Of a DNA stretch of 64,000 nt, positions 35,581 through 48,100 are shown piece by piece. Source of the DNA: Fasciolopsis buskii (taxonomy: Eukaryota > Platyhelminthes > Trematoda > Plagiorchiida > Fasciolidae); contig LUCM01004650.1 in assembly GCA_008360955.1 (NCBI GenBank), positions 153,241 to 217,240 of the forward strand, read 5' to 3'. The translations under genes and the position numbers were made by a program. How positions within the stretch are numbered: position 1 is the stretch's first letter; each line of letters opens with the position of its first letter. Below the pieces are notes generated by a model. That model ran no database searches and was not told the DNA's origin. It saw only the letters and a program-made list of their open reading frames with translations.

Positions 35581-35732
35581 TTGAGGTTCTGAGGCTAGAC
35601 GGTCATCCTAAAAACAACGCGAATGACGATAGTTCCGTTGTTGGTGCTACTTCTATTGATGATGACGATGAGCGTAATGATAATGCTAACCAAGATGATT
35701 CGTCTGATGCTTACGACGATAGTACTGGTGTG
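35581..35732 (+). CDS. Exon 15 of the multi-exon gene (acidic linker)
   Basis: The acceptor is GTTGTTTCGTTTTTTAG before 35581, very strong, and the entry phase matches exon 14. It encodes EVLRLDGHPKNNANDDSS followed by an Asp/Asn-rich tract (SIDDDDERNDNANQDDSSD). That is a low-complexity, probably disordered acidic linker. The donor GTAAAG at 35733 gives a codon boundary that fits exon 16. An alternative GTGTGG at 35728 would leave one base over. Confidence 0.6.
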
Positions 35733-35983
35733 GTAAAGCAACACAAACTAGTATTCATTCGACTCTACTTGAAGAATCCATAAACCAAGTGTCCTTTCTT
35801 TGTTCATTTGCAAAACATTGAAAGAAATATGGTTTACAGGACCGTAATAAACCATTCTTGCCTATTTCTCTTAAGTCTGAATAAATGTACTATCCAATAT
35901 GCAGGACAAACGCTTACCAAATTCGTGGTTGTATGGAGTAAAACTTACCAGTGATAAAACATAGGTGATCCTATGAATATCTG

Positions 35984-37560
35984 CTAGTTGTGAAGTTTAT
36001 CTCCTGTTAAATGGGTAACAAATGGACGGAGTAATTTTTCCATTTCCGGATGGGTGAGAAAATCCGTGGAGAAAAAAAGATAACCATTTTTAGGTAATGA
36101 CTCTCTAGAAACGTCACAGCGTAGCAATCGCACCTCGCCTCGTGTCATGGCAGTTGTCAAGTTTCGTGCCTTACCAGTTGTAGATAACGACTGCAATGTC
36201 GCAGATGTCAACAGGCGTAAGGACGTGGAACTCCGCAAAGATAATACATCCGCGGTTGGTCTGCACATTTGAATAAATAAGTCAATTAAGTTTATGGACT
36301 CGTACAGACTTTGTATAGATTCTGTGTGTATAATCATCGCATTTCAGTCAAAAAAAGCAATGAGAAATAAGAAAACATTTAAGCAAAATACCTCTTAGAA
36401 ACGAGAAAAAAGAAATTCTTCGAGTGGATGATTTACTCAGGAAGTCGTTTGAGAGGCTGTCCAGGTTTGTGAAGATGAATGCTAGATATAAGTGAGTGGA
36501 ATGCCCATATATATCATTTTTATAGAGTAGTGAAATAAAAGCCGATCGTGGGGAAAGATGGGAACGACACTTACCGAAATCACTGTTCAGGTTTTGTATG
36601 GGATCTGACAGTAATACAAGCTGACTTTTCACATGCGGTTAGACACTGACCACACAGTTTAACGAACCATTTGATTTGCAGTTTGAAGGACACAGTCAAT
36701 AGCCAACATTCGGGGTTTAAAATTATAAATTATTTCTGACACAAACCTAAGAAAGAAGCAGCGAAACAGTAAGGAAGGATTCGAAAAACATTGATATAAA
36801 AAGCGGTAGATGGTACTTTGTCTCACCATATAGTTTCGGATCCTTCTGATTTGAACCAACAACCGTTGGAGATGGAAGTTTGCGAAGGGCGCTTCAGATT
36901 TTTGTCAACAATAAACTCTAGATATTTCACATAATCAACACTGATAGGTCTTTCTCAGCCGACAATTGACGTTCCGGGTGGGCAGGCTGACCGACAGCGA
37001 GAGAACAGACATTCAAATCATTTAGACATGTTGAGATTTAAACCGGTATCTACAGAGAAACCGGAGATATAAAGTAAATTGTCGGGAAAAAGTTGGAAGA
37101 CGTCGTTGCTCGAAACAGCTTGACAGAATGTAATATCCTGAGCACAACTGGACAAATGACAAGGGGAGTTAGTTGATAAGTCACTGTCGAGAGTGGGGAG
37201 TGAGGCGGTGAACGATCGACATCATGAAACACCTGAGTTTTTCATCAACGGTTTTGACTCTTTCCAACCTTGTGCTCTGAGTACATTTGTCAAGATAATC
37301 AAGAAGCAACGCTAATAGTGGTCTGGAAAAACCAAAGGTTACAGGTTTTAAAATTAGTAAAGACTGTGAAACAGCATCAAATGTAGAGAAAACCTAAGAA
37401 TGTGCCATACACAGATTTCATAGTCATGTCTAATGACTTAGAAATATGAAAACAGGGAAACGCTAGGTTCCAAAGTCCACATTAGACGCTCTGTCAGTTT
37501 TGAAACGAAAGAGGGTAAGGCACTGGGGGAAAACCATACCGCTTAGGCCAGAAAACCGGT
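35984..37560 (-). mobile_element. CR1-type LINE reverse transcriptase and C-terminus (degenerate, antisense)
   Basis: On the minus strand near 37380 the motif FDAVSQSLLILKPVTFGFS corresponds to the RT box LDFSkAFDsVpH. Further along, SVDYVKYLEFIVD (around 36930) matches the SVKYLGI.ID box. MLVQIRRIRNYMVRQS and LLFRCFF (36862-36770) fit the following LINE region. A 117-codon minus ORF (35984-36337) with SLRSSTSLRLLTSATLQ and YLFFSTDFLTHPEMEKLLR is likely its C-terminal tail. Stops and frameshifts are frequent. It lies antisense within the intron between exons 15 and 16. Confidence 0.62.
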
Positions 37561-38685
37561 AGATTTTGGGAGGGGAACAAAAACGATGGGTCTTTCGCAG
37601 TCAGGAAGTGAAGACGATTTTAATACAATGAAGTGAATGCATCACTCAGACACATTATCGTGCTTGACGGAAATGAACATAGACGGCCAGCACCAACCTA
37701 TGCGGTAATTTTAGCTGTGCAGAGTAACTTAAATATTTATTCTTGGAAAACGTGCAACCGGAATACCACCCAACTGTGCAAATGTGACTACGGTATAGTA
37801 AGAAACAAGGTTTAAAGACTGATGAATAGTGTCGGCCTGCGCAAAACGTTTCACAGGTCTCTCTGTTCTCGCACAACAGTTGAACGGCTCCGCATAATGA
37901 TGTGTAGTTATTTCTACTAGAGGTTTCGCTGGCGAACAGAAGTTTAATTTCAGCCTTTGTAGTGGTGAGAATTTATTACGTACGTCAAATCTTCCGGGAT
38001 TTGTAAAAATGCTCCCTTCTTCTTAGCGACATCAGCAACTGGGAGAAAATGTGACAGTTTGAAACAAACAGGGTTCCTCGAAAACAGAAAATAACAAAGA
38101 ACACACTGGTAGTTTCTGTGGAAAGTTGACAGTGACATCTAGCAGGGTTTTAAAAAAGAACGAAGCAGAATCCTATGAAAGGGGCATTTGAAAAGGTGCA
38201 AACTGTTCTTGTGAGGCATAACAGAGGGGAATTAGGATTTGATTTATATGGTTAGAGAACGGAAAGCAAATCGAGACTAGATCTTTGAATTCACTAAAAG
38301 CAGACAGTATTTACTAGTTAAAATAGGTGCGCATAGTTTCGGGGAATTATATTCAAGGTCGTTGGTAATAACCAAACCCAAAATAATGTTTCCTCAAGTA
38401 AATGAAACGCAGAGGTCTGTCAGATCAAATACATTCAATAGTTGAGCCTATGCTTAATTAAAATCATTAATAATAATATGCAGATTAGTCCCAGTAAATG
38501 GAAAATAAATGCCAAAATCGAGTCAGAAAGATATGAAGTCGTTTAGAGAGCTACCATGGCTATGCATAAATTCGTTATGATGGCACTGTTACGGTGAGGA
38601 AACTTAGGATGAAACTGAATTACTAGGCAGTCAGTTCCGTTTAGGAAATACAAATAAATAACCCCGGACTTGCCAGGCTAGAAGG

Positions 38686-38906
38686 AGTTTAGATGTTGGC
38701 ATACCACCTCCGGTTCTTCTTGCTGGAATCGCCTGACTGGAGCACTTGTGCTGTCGTCAACTCATCAATATGAGCACTCTTTACCCAGCACACGATCAGA
38801 ATTGCTCCTAACCAAGTACTCTCTGGAGGTTTCTTCTCGATTCAATTTAGCCATACCCGTGCATCACGAATTTTCTGCCGAACAGAAGAGACGTATTTTT
38901 CGTGGT
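38686..38906 (-). other. Unassigned minus-strand coding-like stretch with one stop
   Basis: On the minus strand, HEKYVSSVRQKIRDARVWLN, a TGA, then in the same frame EKKPPESTWLGAILIVCWVK, SAHIDELTTAQVLQSGD and a final stop. About 70 codons with one interruption. It could be a remnant of a retroelement or an old exon. Confidence 0.3.
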
Positions 38907-39276
38907 TAGCGGTTTTCCCTTAAATGCATCCGACCATCCAAAATGCTTGTTCCATTTCTATTGAGTGCTCATCTACGTTCGCTTTAATAAACGTATAAAA
39001 GCCACCTATCGTCCTTTGCTCTTGGATACATGCGTATATTTGTGTGATTTGTATTCAAGATTCACGGTTGAGCCCATAAGTTGCAGATGCGCTAGTGTCC
39101 ATCGAATAGTTTGATGCATTTCGAGAGGACAGACCAAACAGCGCTTAGAAAATCGGAGATGGAATGATCGCATACAACATTTATCCTGGTCATAATCATT
39201 TTTTTCGTAACGAGTGCCCAACTATTCAGTGACGTTCCTAGTTTTATCGATATAAACACTGTTTGTTTTCTTGCCG

Positions 39277-39292
39277 ATATATATATATATAT
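39277..39292. repeat. (AT)n microsatellite
   Basis: Eight AT units in an AT-rich intron. Confidence 0.9.
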
Positions 39293-39859
39293 ACATATTT
39301 GACAACGAGCCCTAGTTTTGAACGAAACGTCACAATAAACGTTATAATCCAGTGTACGCCTTTTAACGTCTAAAACATATATACATATACATTAGATATA
39401 AGAGCACAATTATAATAAAAGTGTAATTAACATCTTTTTACAATAATATTTGTGATACTTGTGATAATACGTTTTATCTTTTCTGGTCCCGTAGCTAGGT
39501 GATAAGCAACAAGTCATCGTAAGTGACTTTGATCACGCATCGACACTTCTTTTAACGGTGTTTGACTTAACTGATCTATTTGTTTTCTTAATTAGAAGCA
39601 GGCTAACCCCAGGAAGGAATTAGTACAGCTCATCGCGAGTTATTCTGTCCTAGGCCACAATTTATTCTCACACAATTTTCCAGTGATTCACGGAGTCTAA
39701 TCAAATCAAAACACGAATAATTGATTTTTCTGAGGAAGCATTCTTCATGTTCGAACATCTCATTTCCACGCACGTTCTTGATTTTCTTTTGAATCTTTAA
39801 ATAATAATCTCAACCTTTTATAGATAAAGTCAGTTTAATTTTTGATATTTATTGTCCTA

Positions 39860-41640
39860 CAGAAGCATTTTTCCCTGCAAAGGCCGAGTGGATTCAGCCA
39901 CACTGAAAGTCCTAATTAGACAGAAGGAACACTTTCATGAATTACGAGGTTCCCTGAGTATCAAATTTCTTTCATCACTGATATCGAGGGAAATAAGAAG
40001 AATCGAATCTTTGTGTGCAAATCAGCTCCTAAACACCTGCAACACTAAATGCCTTTGGCAAGGAATTAGGCTTTTTTGTGGAAAGAAAACGAAATAAATA
40101 AGTTTTACTGAATACGTAGAAAGTACAAGCCGGGCTTTTGTTCATTCGCGTAATGACTGTGATGTTTTATGATTCTCAGACCGAATGTGCTGGTGCGACA
40201 CCACTTTATAAGGAAGAAGTGTTCCAACCTCGCTCGACTAAAATAACCACAAGTATAAATCCTGATGGTATGTCTTCACTTCTCCTAAAGTGCAGTGCGG
40301 CTTGAATCACGAATGCATTGACTAATCTTTGTAATACATTCTTATGCACTCATCCCATTTTCGATTGTTGGAGACCGGCCACTATTTTCCCAGTCGTCAA
40401 ACCTAGTGAATCCTCTGGTCCAACCGAACGTTTAAGTTCCATCGCTCTTACATCATACAGTCTAAAACTAGCAGAACGCACCGTTGTGAGATGCCTAACT
40501 TCTTCTGATAGTGTCCCAAGACTTACTTCAGGTAGCGTATGTATCAATTAAGTCTACTTGGAATGTCGTGGTTTCCCTGGCTCGTTATATCAACACATCC
40601 TGGACGTATCCGCAGAATGTCCCCCAAGTGTTTTCATAGATTTCCTCGATCCATCCGATTCTGCTTCGCGGTCCTTGCTTCTTCACAAGTTAGAACGGTT
40701 TGGCTGCCCCAAGGGCCTATTAGCATGGCCATCAGACCATTTCACCAACAATTCAGTAAAAAAGGCTGGAAATAAACAACCCTATTCGGATAGTAAATAA
40801 TTCTGGAATCCTCCGAAGAGATGTCTTTCCTTCTTGTTTTTTTTTCAACATACATCAGCGACATACATGCTAGTCTCCCTTATCCCTTAATCAAATGTGC
40901 TGGTGACTTTGCTCTCCGCCAGTATGTACCTGGAGTTGAAGATTTCAGGAACTTTTCTGACAACGTGTCTTTCATTCAGGATTCTTCTGTTCGTTCTTGA
41001 TTAAATCTTAATCCGTCGAAATGTACCGAGTTTTATTTACTTTTTCGCGGCCTGCTTACCCGGCTAACACTTCTTCCATTAACACGGAACAACTTACTAA
41101 GGTAGACTGCATTAATTGCTGAGGAATTACTAATACTAATAACTTACGATGGTCTTCTCATATTTTCAGTTGTGCAATGGAACTTTTACATTTTACGTAT
41201 GAAGACTGTAGTATTTCCCGGTTAAGCGAAACTCTGTCTTCCTGTTTATTTACTAAAGCATTTTTCTCGCCGTTCCCTATTGTCTATCGGTCATTTTTTC
41301 TGGTTTATTAAAGAAAGAATTCAGAGCCCTTTGTCAGGGATTGTTGCTTACAATGAAAGAACTGTGCACTAAAGAAGGTGAAAAATTTCACAGGAAATTC
41401 TTTCTAATTCCTCCATTTCATACATAAAGATCGTCATAAATTCGGTTTTCATGCCAAGACACGTTCTGTCTTCCGCTTCATATCCTTTAGCATAGTCGTC
41501 TAGTCCCTGCTTGGCCCGAAATCTCCCCATTCGGGCGCAGTTGGTTGCAGACTTTCTACGCAGTCTTTCGTTTCATTCTTTCGTTCCCTCTTTTTTCACT
41601 CTATATTATGATGAGAAGAGGAATGCGTACTTTTAACTGA
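39860..41640 (+). mobile_element. CR1-type LINE, pre-RT and reverse transcriptase (degenerate)
   Basis: The + strand reads, in order, RQKEHFHELRGSLSIKFLSS and CLWQGIRLFCGKK (pre-RT linker). It continues with PATIFPVVKPSE and SSIALTSYSLKLAERTV (RT box with the PISLTS-like motif). VFIDFLDPSDSASRSLLLHK and LERFGCPKGLLAW follow (the FLD..kAFDsV box and its successor), and then SDIHASL, IKCAGDFAL (a ruined catalytic FADD box) and NPSKCTEF. The YADD/FADD aspartates are partly lost and several frameshifts break the ORF. It is a dead copy in the sense orientation within the intron before exon 16. Confidence 0.75.
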
Positions 41641-41767
41641 AATGCGGACAGATACACGCAAAACAATAGAAAAAGATACAGTACTATGCCCTATTGATTA
41701 GGTTTGAAGCAGTTTGTCTATATGAATGACTGTAACATCCGGGTTCAGACACGATTGTTCTGTGCAG

Positions 41768-41933
41768 GTGACGCAAGTATGGACACGAATTGGTGAACAG
41801 AGTACGAGATACATATCCGACAATTTCGTAAGCATCGAACAGTCCTTAGTCCTCCACATTGCCGAAATAAATATCTTGGCCGGAGGGGTCGATTTAAGGG
41901 CTGCCTCCCAGCTATCACGCGGACTTCTTCTGG
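41768..41933 (+). CDS. Exon 16 of the multi-exon gene
   Basis: The acceptor is GATTGTTCTGTGCAG before 41768 and the donor is GTAGAT at 41934. Phase 0 in, one base over, matching exon 15 (GTAAAG donor) and exon 17. It encodes 55 residues: VTQVWTRIGEQSTRYISDN, then EQSLVLHIAEINILAGG and VDLRAASQLSRGLLL, helical. An overlapping minus ORF of 97 codons (41698-41991) is longer, but lacks splice support. Confidence 0.58.
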
Positions 41934-42696
41934 GTAGATTAAAATATTCTTGAGACAGCAATACCTGATTCCAATCGAGAGTGACAGTCAATCAGAATTT
42001 TAAACAACAATAGTTCCGACCGATTGTAACGGTGAAAGTAGACCGAATGAAGCCTAGAATCCTGCAAGAAAGCAAGATAATGACACAGAATTATAATGCA
42101 GCCAGTCAAGAGGTTCTTGCGTGGCCATGTAGACCTAGTGGCCTATAGGCATATTTTGTCAGTTCAAGTTGCACGTGTACGTCTATGACTAGCACAAACG
42201 TACACATATGCATGCATTATAGGCCGGCTTAAAAGAAATGCGTGGTGCCAATGCAATAACATGCAAAGGGACCTGCAAACATGGGAAAAACAAGAGGGAA
42301 AAACAGACCATAACAAACTAACTGTTTTTTGTGTGTATTTTCACCGTACACGTTTTGTGATTTTTTGGTTGTTTTTGAATCAGTTTTAAGGGGGATGACT
42401 TCTACAAACAGGCCATGCAACATTCGCGCCATTCACTTCGATTCTGAGCCATATCTCTCAGTGTTCCTAGCCAAAAACTGTCTTTACCTCTTGACCCTTA
42501 AACACGAAGGCGAGCTGCAACAAGCGAAGCCAAAGCTAACTAACTTCTTCGAACTTCTACGCAATGCCATAGCCTGACGCTCGCGCCGTTTTTTCAGCTG
42601 TGCACAGTACATGCAAAAAGAGCACGAAAAGCCTGCTGATGGACATGCATACGCAATACGTGTCCAAGTCACCGAAGGCGATGTAGAGCGATTATC

Positions 42697-43515
42697 TTAG
42701 TCAAACGACGACTGTGCACCCAACACACGACGATGCACTTCAAAATTGCTCACCCGATGTTTCCACCAGACACAGCTAATGCTTCGGAGAAGTTGGTGGT
42801 CGAAAAAGGGCAGTCGCCGGGCATCGTCAACGTGGTTATGCCTGGCCCCGCAACCGTAAGGAAGAACACTACAAACTGTGACGTTGCACATACCTTTAAC
42901 TAGAGTGAAACCCGGATGTCATGGCGGCGCCACACTTACCGCAGATTCGCGAAGGCCGTTCTTGATTACGCAATTCATAATGAGCTATCCTTGCTAACAC
43001 TTCAGCCAGGAGCTATTAAACTTACGAGATACTTAGGTCACTGATTACATCTAACCGATCACCACAAAGACTGAGTGCAGGCATAGGCTCCTACTAGACT
43101 TGAAGAGGAATCATATATTTTGAACGTGCAAAGCACGTACCGCACCTAGACATATCAGTTGCCAGGCGGTCCAACACTCGTTGAATTGTCTGTGCATCGT
43201 TACTGAGCAAGACGATATTACTGTCATACTCTAAATCAAGAATTCTATCCCTAGGAAGGAGCTTAACTCCACCGTCTACAAGACCAGATGAAGCATTCTG
43301 TAGAATATACACTATGAGAAAGTTGAACAGAAATGCATATATAGAGCACTCTTGCCGTATTCCACTGGAACGATAAAGAATAGCAGAATCTGCCCATAAG
43401 CCTGAATCCGACCTGACGTTTGACGGTTTTTTTGATAAACCCAAGTCAGCTCTGAACTACTCTTGTTACGAAGTAAATCTTCGATGCACCAACTCAGGAA
43501 TTCGCCGACAAACAA
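42697..43515 (-). mobile_element. RTE-type LINE, reverse transcriptase fragment (degenerate, antisense)
   Basis: On the minus strand, SSGIRQECSIYAFLFNFLIV (RT box, normally SGVRQGCPLSPFLFN) is followed by GGVKLLPRDRILDLEYDSN. There YDSN replaces the catalytic YADD, so the enzyme is dead. IVLLSNDAQTIQRVLDRLA comes next. Farther on, 42891-42697 gives SVLPYGCGARHNHVDDARRL and RSISCVWWKHRVSNFEVHR, the conserved region before the RLRWLGH tail. It is in the opposite orientation to the gene. Confidence 0.82.
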
Positions 43516-44946
43516 CTAACTTGCCTTGAGACATTGAGCCTGGGAATCACATTGGAAATTACTAGTACTTAGAACCGTTGTGTGTGTGCCAGATTTTAGG
43601 CAAATTGTTAAATTCCAAAAATGCTCATATGGGAGATGCATATTTTTGGGTTTGTAGGATAATAGCATCCCAATCTTACCCATGTACGATTAAGGAGAGA
43701 GAGACAATTTGTACATGCCTTTTCTTCACAGCACTCTAAAGGTTGTGGCTCTGTCCGTTAACAAGATTCTTATGTTTGGACATACTCTGAAATTTGGTGA
43801 CTATAGGGCATGTTTTTGGAAGACCTCCACGAAGCTGTTCAGTGCCAGCAGCAAATAAACTGCCATACCACTCTTTTGTTCGTTGCGTGGGACTTACTGT
43901 CGATAAAAATGACCCGAATAAGTTTGATATTCCTGTCACTCGAATAAACTTTGTCTTTTCGTCTCACTCAAAGCAAATCGGCCGTTACATTTCTCTCGAT
44001 ACAAACCAATGACATAAAAGTGACAGACATTTTGTAGTATTTGAACCTTTTCAGGATTACCTTTTGACTACTAACAACAGTGGCATTACTGGAGAGTTAG
44101 ACGATGTCGGTCTTTTTTTAGGATACGCAAGTTTCAGTGCTACTCACTGATGGCCATAGTCTCCGAACTAACTATACTTGCTGGATATACGATCGATCAT
44201 TCGCCAGTTACCTCAATCAAGCCAAATTTTCGTAATGGTGCATCAAACATACCCGAGTTTACAACAATTGATACGATGATATCGACAATAAGGTAATATT
44301 TCGGTTTGCATGTCAAGCCCATTAATGGGAAAGCTAAAACGAGTCAGTATTCTCGGATGGCATAGTCGAATATTAAACGTTACTTAGAGTATCCTTTTCA
44401 AACTACTTCTGCTCTTGAGCGCTGTTATTGAATAAACTTCTTAGATTACCTTCTCTGCATAACGTTCTCTTTTTCATTTGAACCTCTTATGGACTGGAGC
44501 ATGGTAATCTATCTGTTGCCACTTCCACTGACCAGGGTCTCTGTAGCAGTAAAATTGGATGGAAAATATACCAAAAAAATATTTTCTAAGATAAATCACC
44601 ATGGGAACCCATGTAAAACCAGTTCGTTATTTTAAATCTTCAAAAATTTTTGCATCCTTTTTATTGGGATGACTTCGTTTAGCCTATAACATGCTTTTGA
44701 AGGGTATGTATATTATAGTGTGTATTGGAATACCAGACAATCTGATAGAGGAAGAAGGATCAGTACCAATGGGGCAACCTATACCTAGAATAGTTAGCTG
44801 TAAAGGGCTTATACTTAAAATAATGGTGAATTTTCCAGAATGACCATAAAATACTCCGAATAACCGTGTTGTTCTCTATTCTTTAAACTGGAAATTTTTC
44901 AAAAGCAACAATGTTTCATTATGTTTGCAAGTTCTACCCGATGCAG

Positions 44947-45104
44947 GATTTAATCGAATGAACAGTGTTCACATAAATACTAATGCAAATCGTCGTCACA
45001 CGTTCTTGTCCTGGAGTCAGTCACGAAATTCCCCCATGAATTACATTTGCGAGTTCCATCGGGCGACCCAAGAATTCGCGTCGAAAGAGATCGACGTTTG
45101 GAAT
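44947..45104 (+). CDS. Exon 17 of the multi-exon gene
   Basis: The acceptor is CCCGATGCAG before 44947, or TGTTTGCAAG before 44932; both give phase 1, as exon 16 requires. The donor is GTAAAT at 45105, ending on a codon boundary as exon 18 requires. The peptide includes FNRMNSVHINTNANRRHTF and YICEFHRATQEFASKEIDVW. Stops follow in the retained intron soon after the donor. Confidence 0.58.
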
Positions 45105-48100
45105 GTAAATCGAATTGGTTAACGTCTCCATTTAGGCAAAAGAATATGATTCACTAGCCTTGTTCTGTCTGTTCACAGAGCATTTGCATTAGATAGGCGC
45201 CTTTGGCAAAGAACTTTGGAACGGATGCAATGGTGATACTCCACTGTGAACAAAGTCTTCGAAGGGAACTGCCATCAAAAGTATGTCGAAATTCAGAAGT
45301 GGAAGGTTAACGACTAAGCAACTTTTATTACCAATCATTTATGAACTACCGTGCGAGAAGGCCAGTGAGTACAGAATCAGAAGACGTAAATCATTCTAAT
45401 TTGACACGCTCTGTCATCAACATCAGAGGCAAGGAATTTCTTTTGTGTAACAAGCGCAATGGCTAAAAAACCGAACGTTTCAGTATTACTCAATGTATTA
45501 GCTGCATGTTTCTCTGTACATACAGAAAAACAGCAGCGATGTCTTGTTTGTCCTTCTAGCCTTCATCCGTCTGCACGAAAAATGGGATATCCTGCTTAGG
45601 TTTATTATCAAAGGACTAAAATTAATGTCATCAGCCTTCTAACACCTCAATTCACCCATTCTGACATCTTTCATAATCAAGTTTTTTGCATGATAACTAA
45701 TTTAACATCAACAGTGAGAAAGATCCATGAACCGATCGGCGCATCAACCGACTAGGCTCTTAGATACCTCGCTTGTTGTCTCTTTAATTTGCAGTCATTA
45801 AAATGTTATGAACATGCAAAACCATCTCATAGAGACTAGCACGAATTTATATAGCACTAGGAACGAGTGTGGTAAATTGACCAGTTATTGGACAGCATTG
45901 GCCATCATCTAAGAATGGCAGATTAAGGTAAACCGCTGAAAATTTCACGTGTTAAAACAACTGACCAAATAGACATCACGACAGAACTTGGTTATATGGA
46001 GTTCAGAAGTGTGAAATTAGTGAAGCAAACAAACCACATTACAAGAAGGTGGAGGACAAAAAAACAGGAATCTAAAAGTAGAAAGAACCGGCAGTCGAAA
46101 AGCAGGCACGGATCATCGCCGCAAATTTGTGTTAGCACGTTGTATAGTCAATTCAGTGCTGACAGAATTCAAGCGAGACAGAAACACCGGTCAAGCGGAA
46201 CGGGGTACAAGTAGAAAGTCTTCGGATCAATAAACATGCGTGTTGAAAATTACAACAAAGACTGAAATTGATCGGAACGAAAATCTTTCTAGTTGATCTA
46301 TGCTTCCCGGATGATAGTGACAATAATTTATTGGTATTCAGACTAAAATGATTCTGGAGGGCCTATAGGGCGGAATATACATCTTTTATTTAACTTTCAC
46401 ATTGCACAGATCCTGTCATTGCAAGTGACACCAGCACAACTTTGTGGCCGAATGACACGGAGCAATTGCTATCGGGCCTATGGTATACCAGCTGGCACGT
46501 GTAGTTTCTGACGTACCGTTTTTAGGGGGGAATGTGATGCGCTAAATACGAACATTTATTTATCAAAAAACCGCCGGCTAACTGATAATGGCAATAACGT
46601 TTAACATTCTCAGTTATCTCTGGTATACTCGCTCCTAGTAGTGTTTCAGTAATGAGAAAATTTCGGCTGAATTAGAAATGTCATTTAGTGCATACCGGAA
46701 TAATAACAGTTCACCTACTTGTTTACCATTTGGACGAATCGAACACGTAATAATCCATTTCCACTTTTCAAATATGTTTAAGTCACCACTTGACAACACT
46801 CGGTCAACAACGGAGCTAAATTTTGTAAGTGAATGCCTATAGCCACGTTTCGGCGAGAAACTCTGATAGGTAGGTCGCAGCCTATCTCTAATGACTTGCT
46901 GTCCGCAGGTGTAAGCAAGTGGCTACCGCCGACCGCTTTGTGTTGATTCATAATACCATAGACACAATAGACGGAAATTTAATTTCGAAGGAATATCTCA
47001 TTTTACTACTTAAAGTTTTCGAATGACACTTGTTTCCCGTTGCCAAATGTGTTCAAAATTGTCCCGTTTATGTAAAATTTGTTGGTAAAAACAAGCCTTT
47101 GGTTCAAGCATTGAACTAACCTTGCATCAAGTTCTGATGGCATCAATGCGTGTTTAGATCACAAACATTAACTAATCGGTCAAAATGAAATTATCTTTGG
47201 GCAGGTTGAGCTCTTGTTCGTTCATTCTACACGGAAGTATGGAATATAAACCTGAAGTGAATAGTAAATGGAAGTTTCAACATTTTCTAATGATGCGGAA
47301 AATGATTCATGTGGATAGAATTAAACAACTGATGACTTCTGCGGGACCAGATCTAAAATTAGACTGTTGCGAAGCCTCGTCTGTTTTATTTGGGTGCAAA
47401 GGACAGGACCGAAATGAGCTCGTCATTCTTTGTATGAAGGTCACATTCAGTTTCGATGTGGTGAGAAGTAATACCGGCAAGTGACGACAGTTGAATAGGA
47501 AACCCAAATTGGTTTTTCAAAATGAACAGCAATTAGCCTCATGTAGATGCGAAGACATTCTAACCCCACCCCCATTTGGGCTCAGATCACAAGGAAAACG
47601 AATAAAAAGGTACTGTTTCCCAATCAGCGATTTGCATTTCTCAAGCAAATGGGGACGATTAGTTTCTAGACAAGCTCAAGAAGATGATGCTCCATTAAGT
47701 CCTAAGCAGAACCTAAGAAAGTTCCCGGCGAAAACGTCAAAGAAATTGTGTTCCTCTAATATAAAATAAAGTTATGATACTTCTCTCACGAAACTGGATG
47801 GCCGACGAAGTACCACTGAACTAATCACCACCGGTCAAACAACAATAGACTGTACGCGATCCAGTGCGCTCGGGCAATAATAATCAGCCGTTTCGTCCAG
47901 CTGACTTGACTTACAGATATGCAGAATGTACCCGTATTCATGAAACTGATGGTCAGCGTGGAAGAAGGGAAGTGTCAAACCAAAGAGCGACCACAGAAAT
48001 GTGGTGAGACGTTGTCTTTGAATATCTTTATATATACACACACACACGGTACAGAAAGTCATGGACCAACCAAACTTGACCCTCCAATACAAACTGACCA

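Noticed and set aside
41698..41991. 97-codon minus ORF overlapping exon 16
   Set aside because: It has no acceptor or donor and no motif; the plus strand reading is phase-linked to exons 15 and 17.
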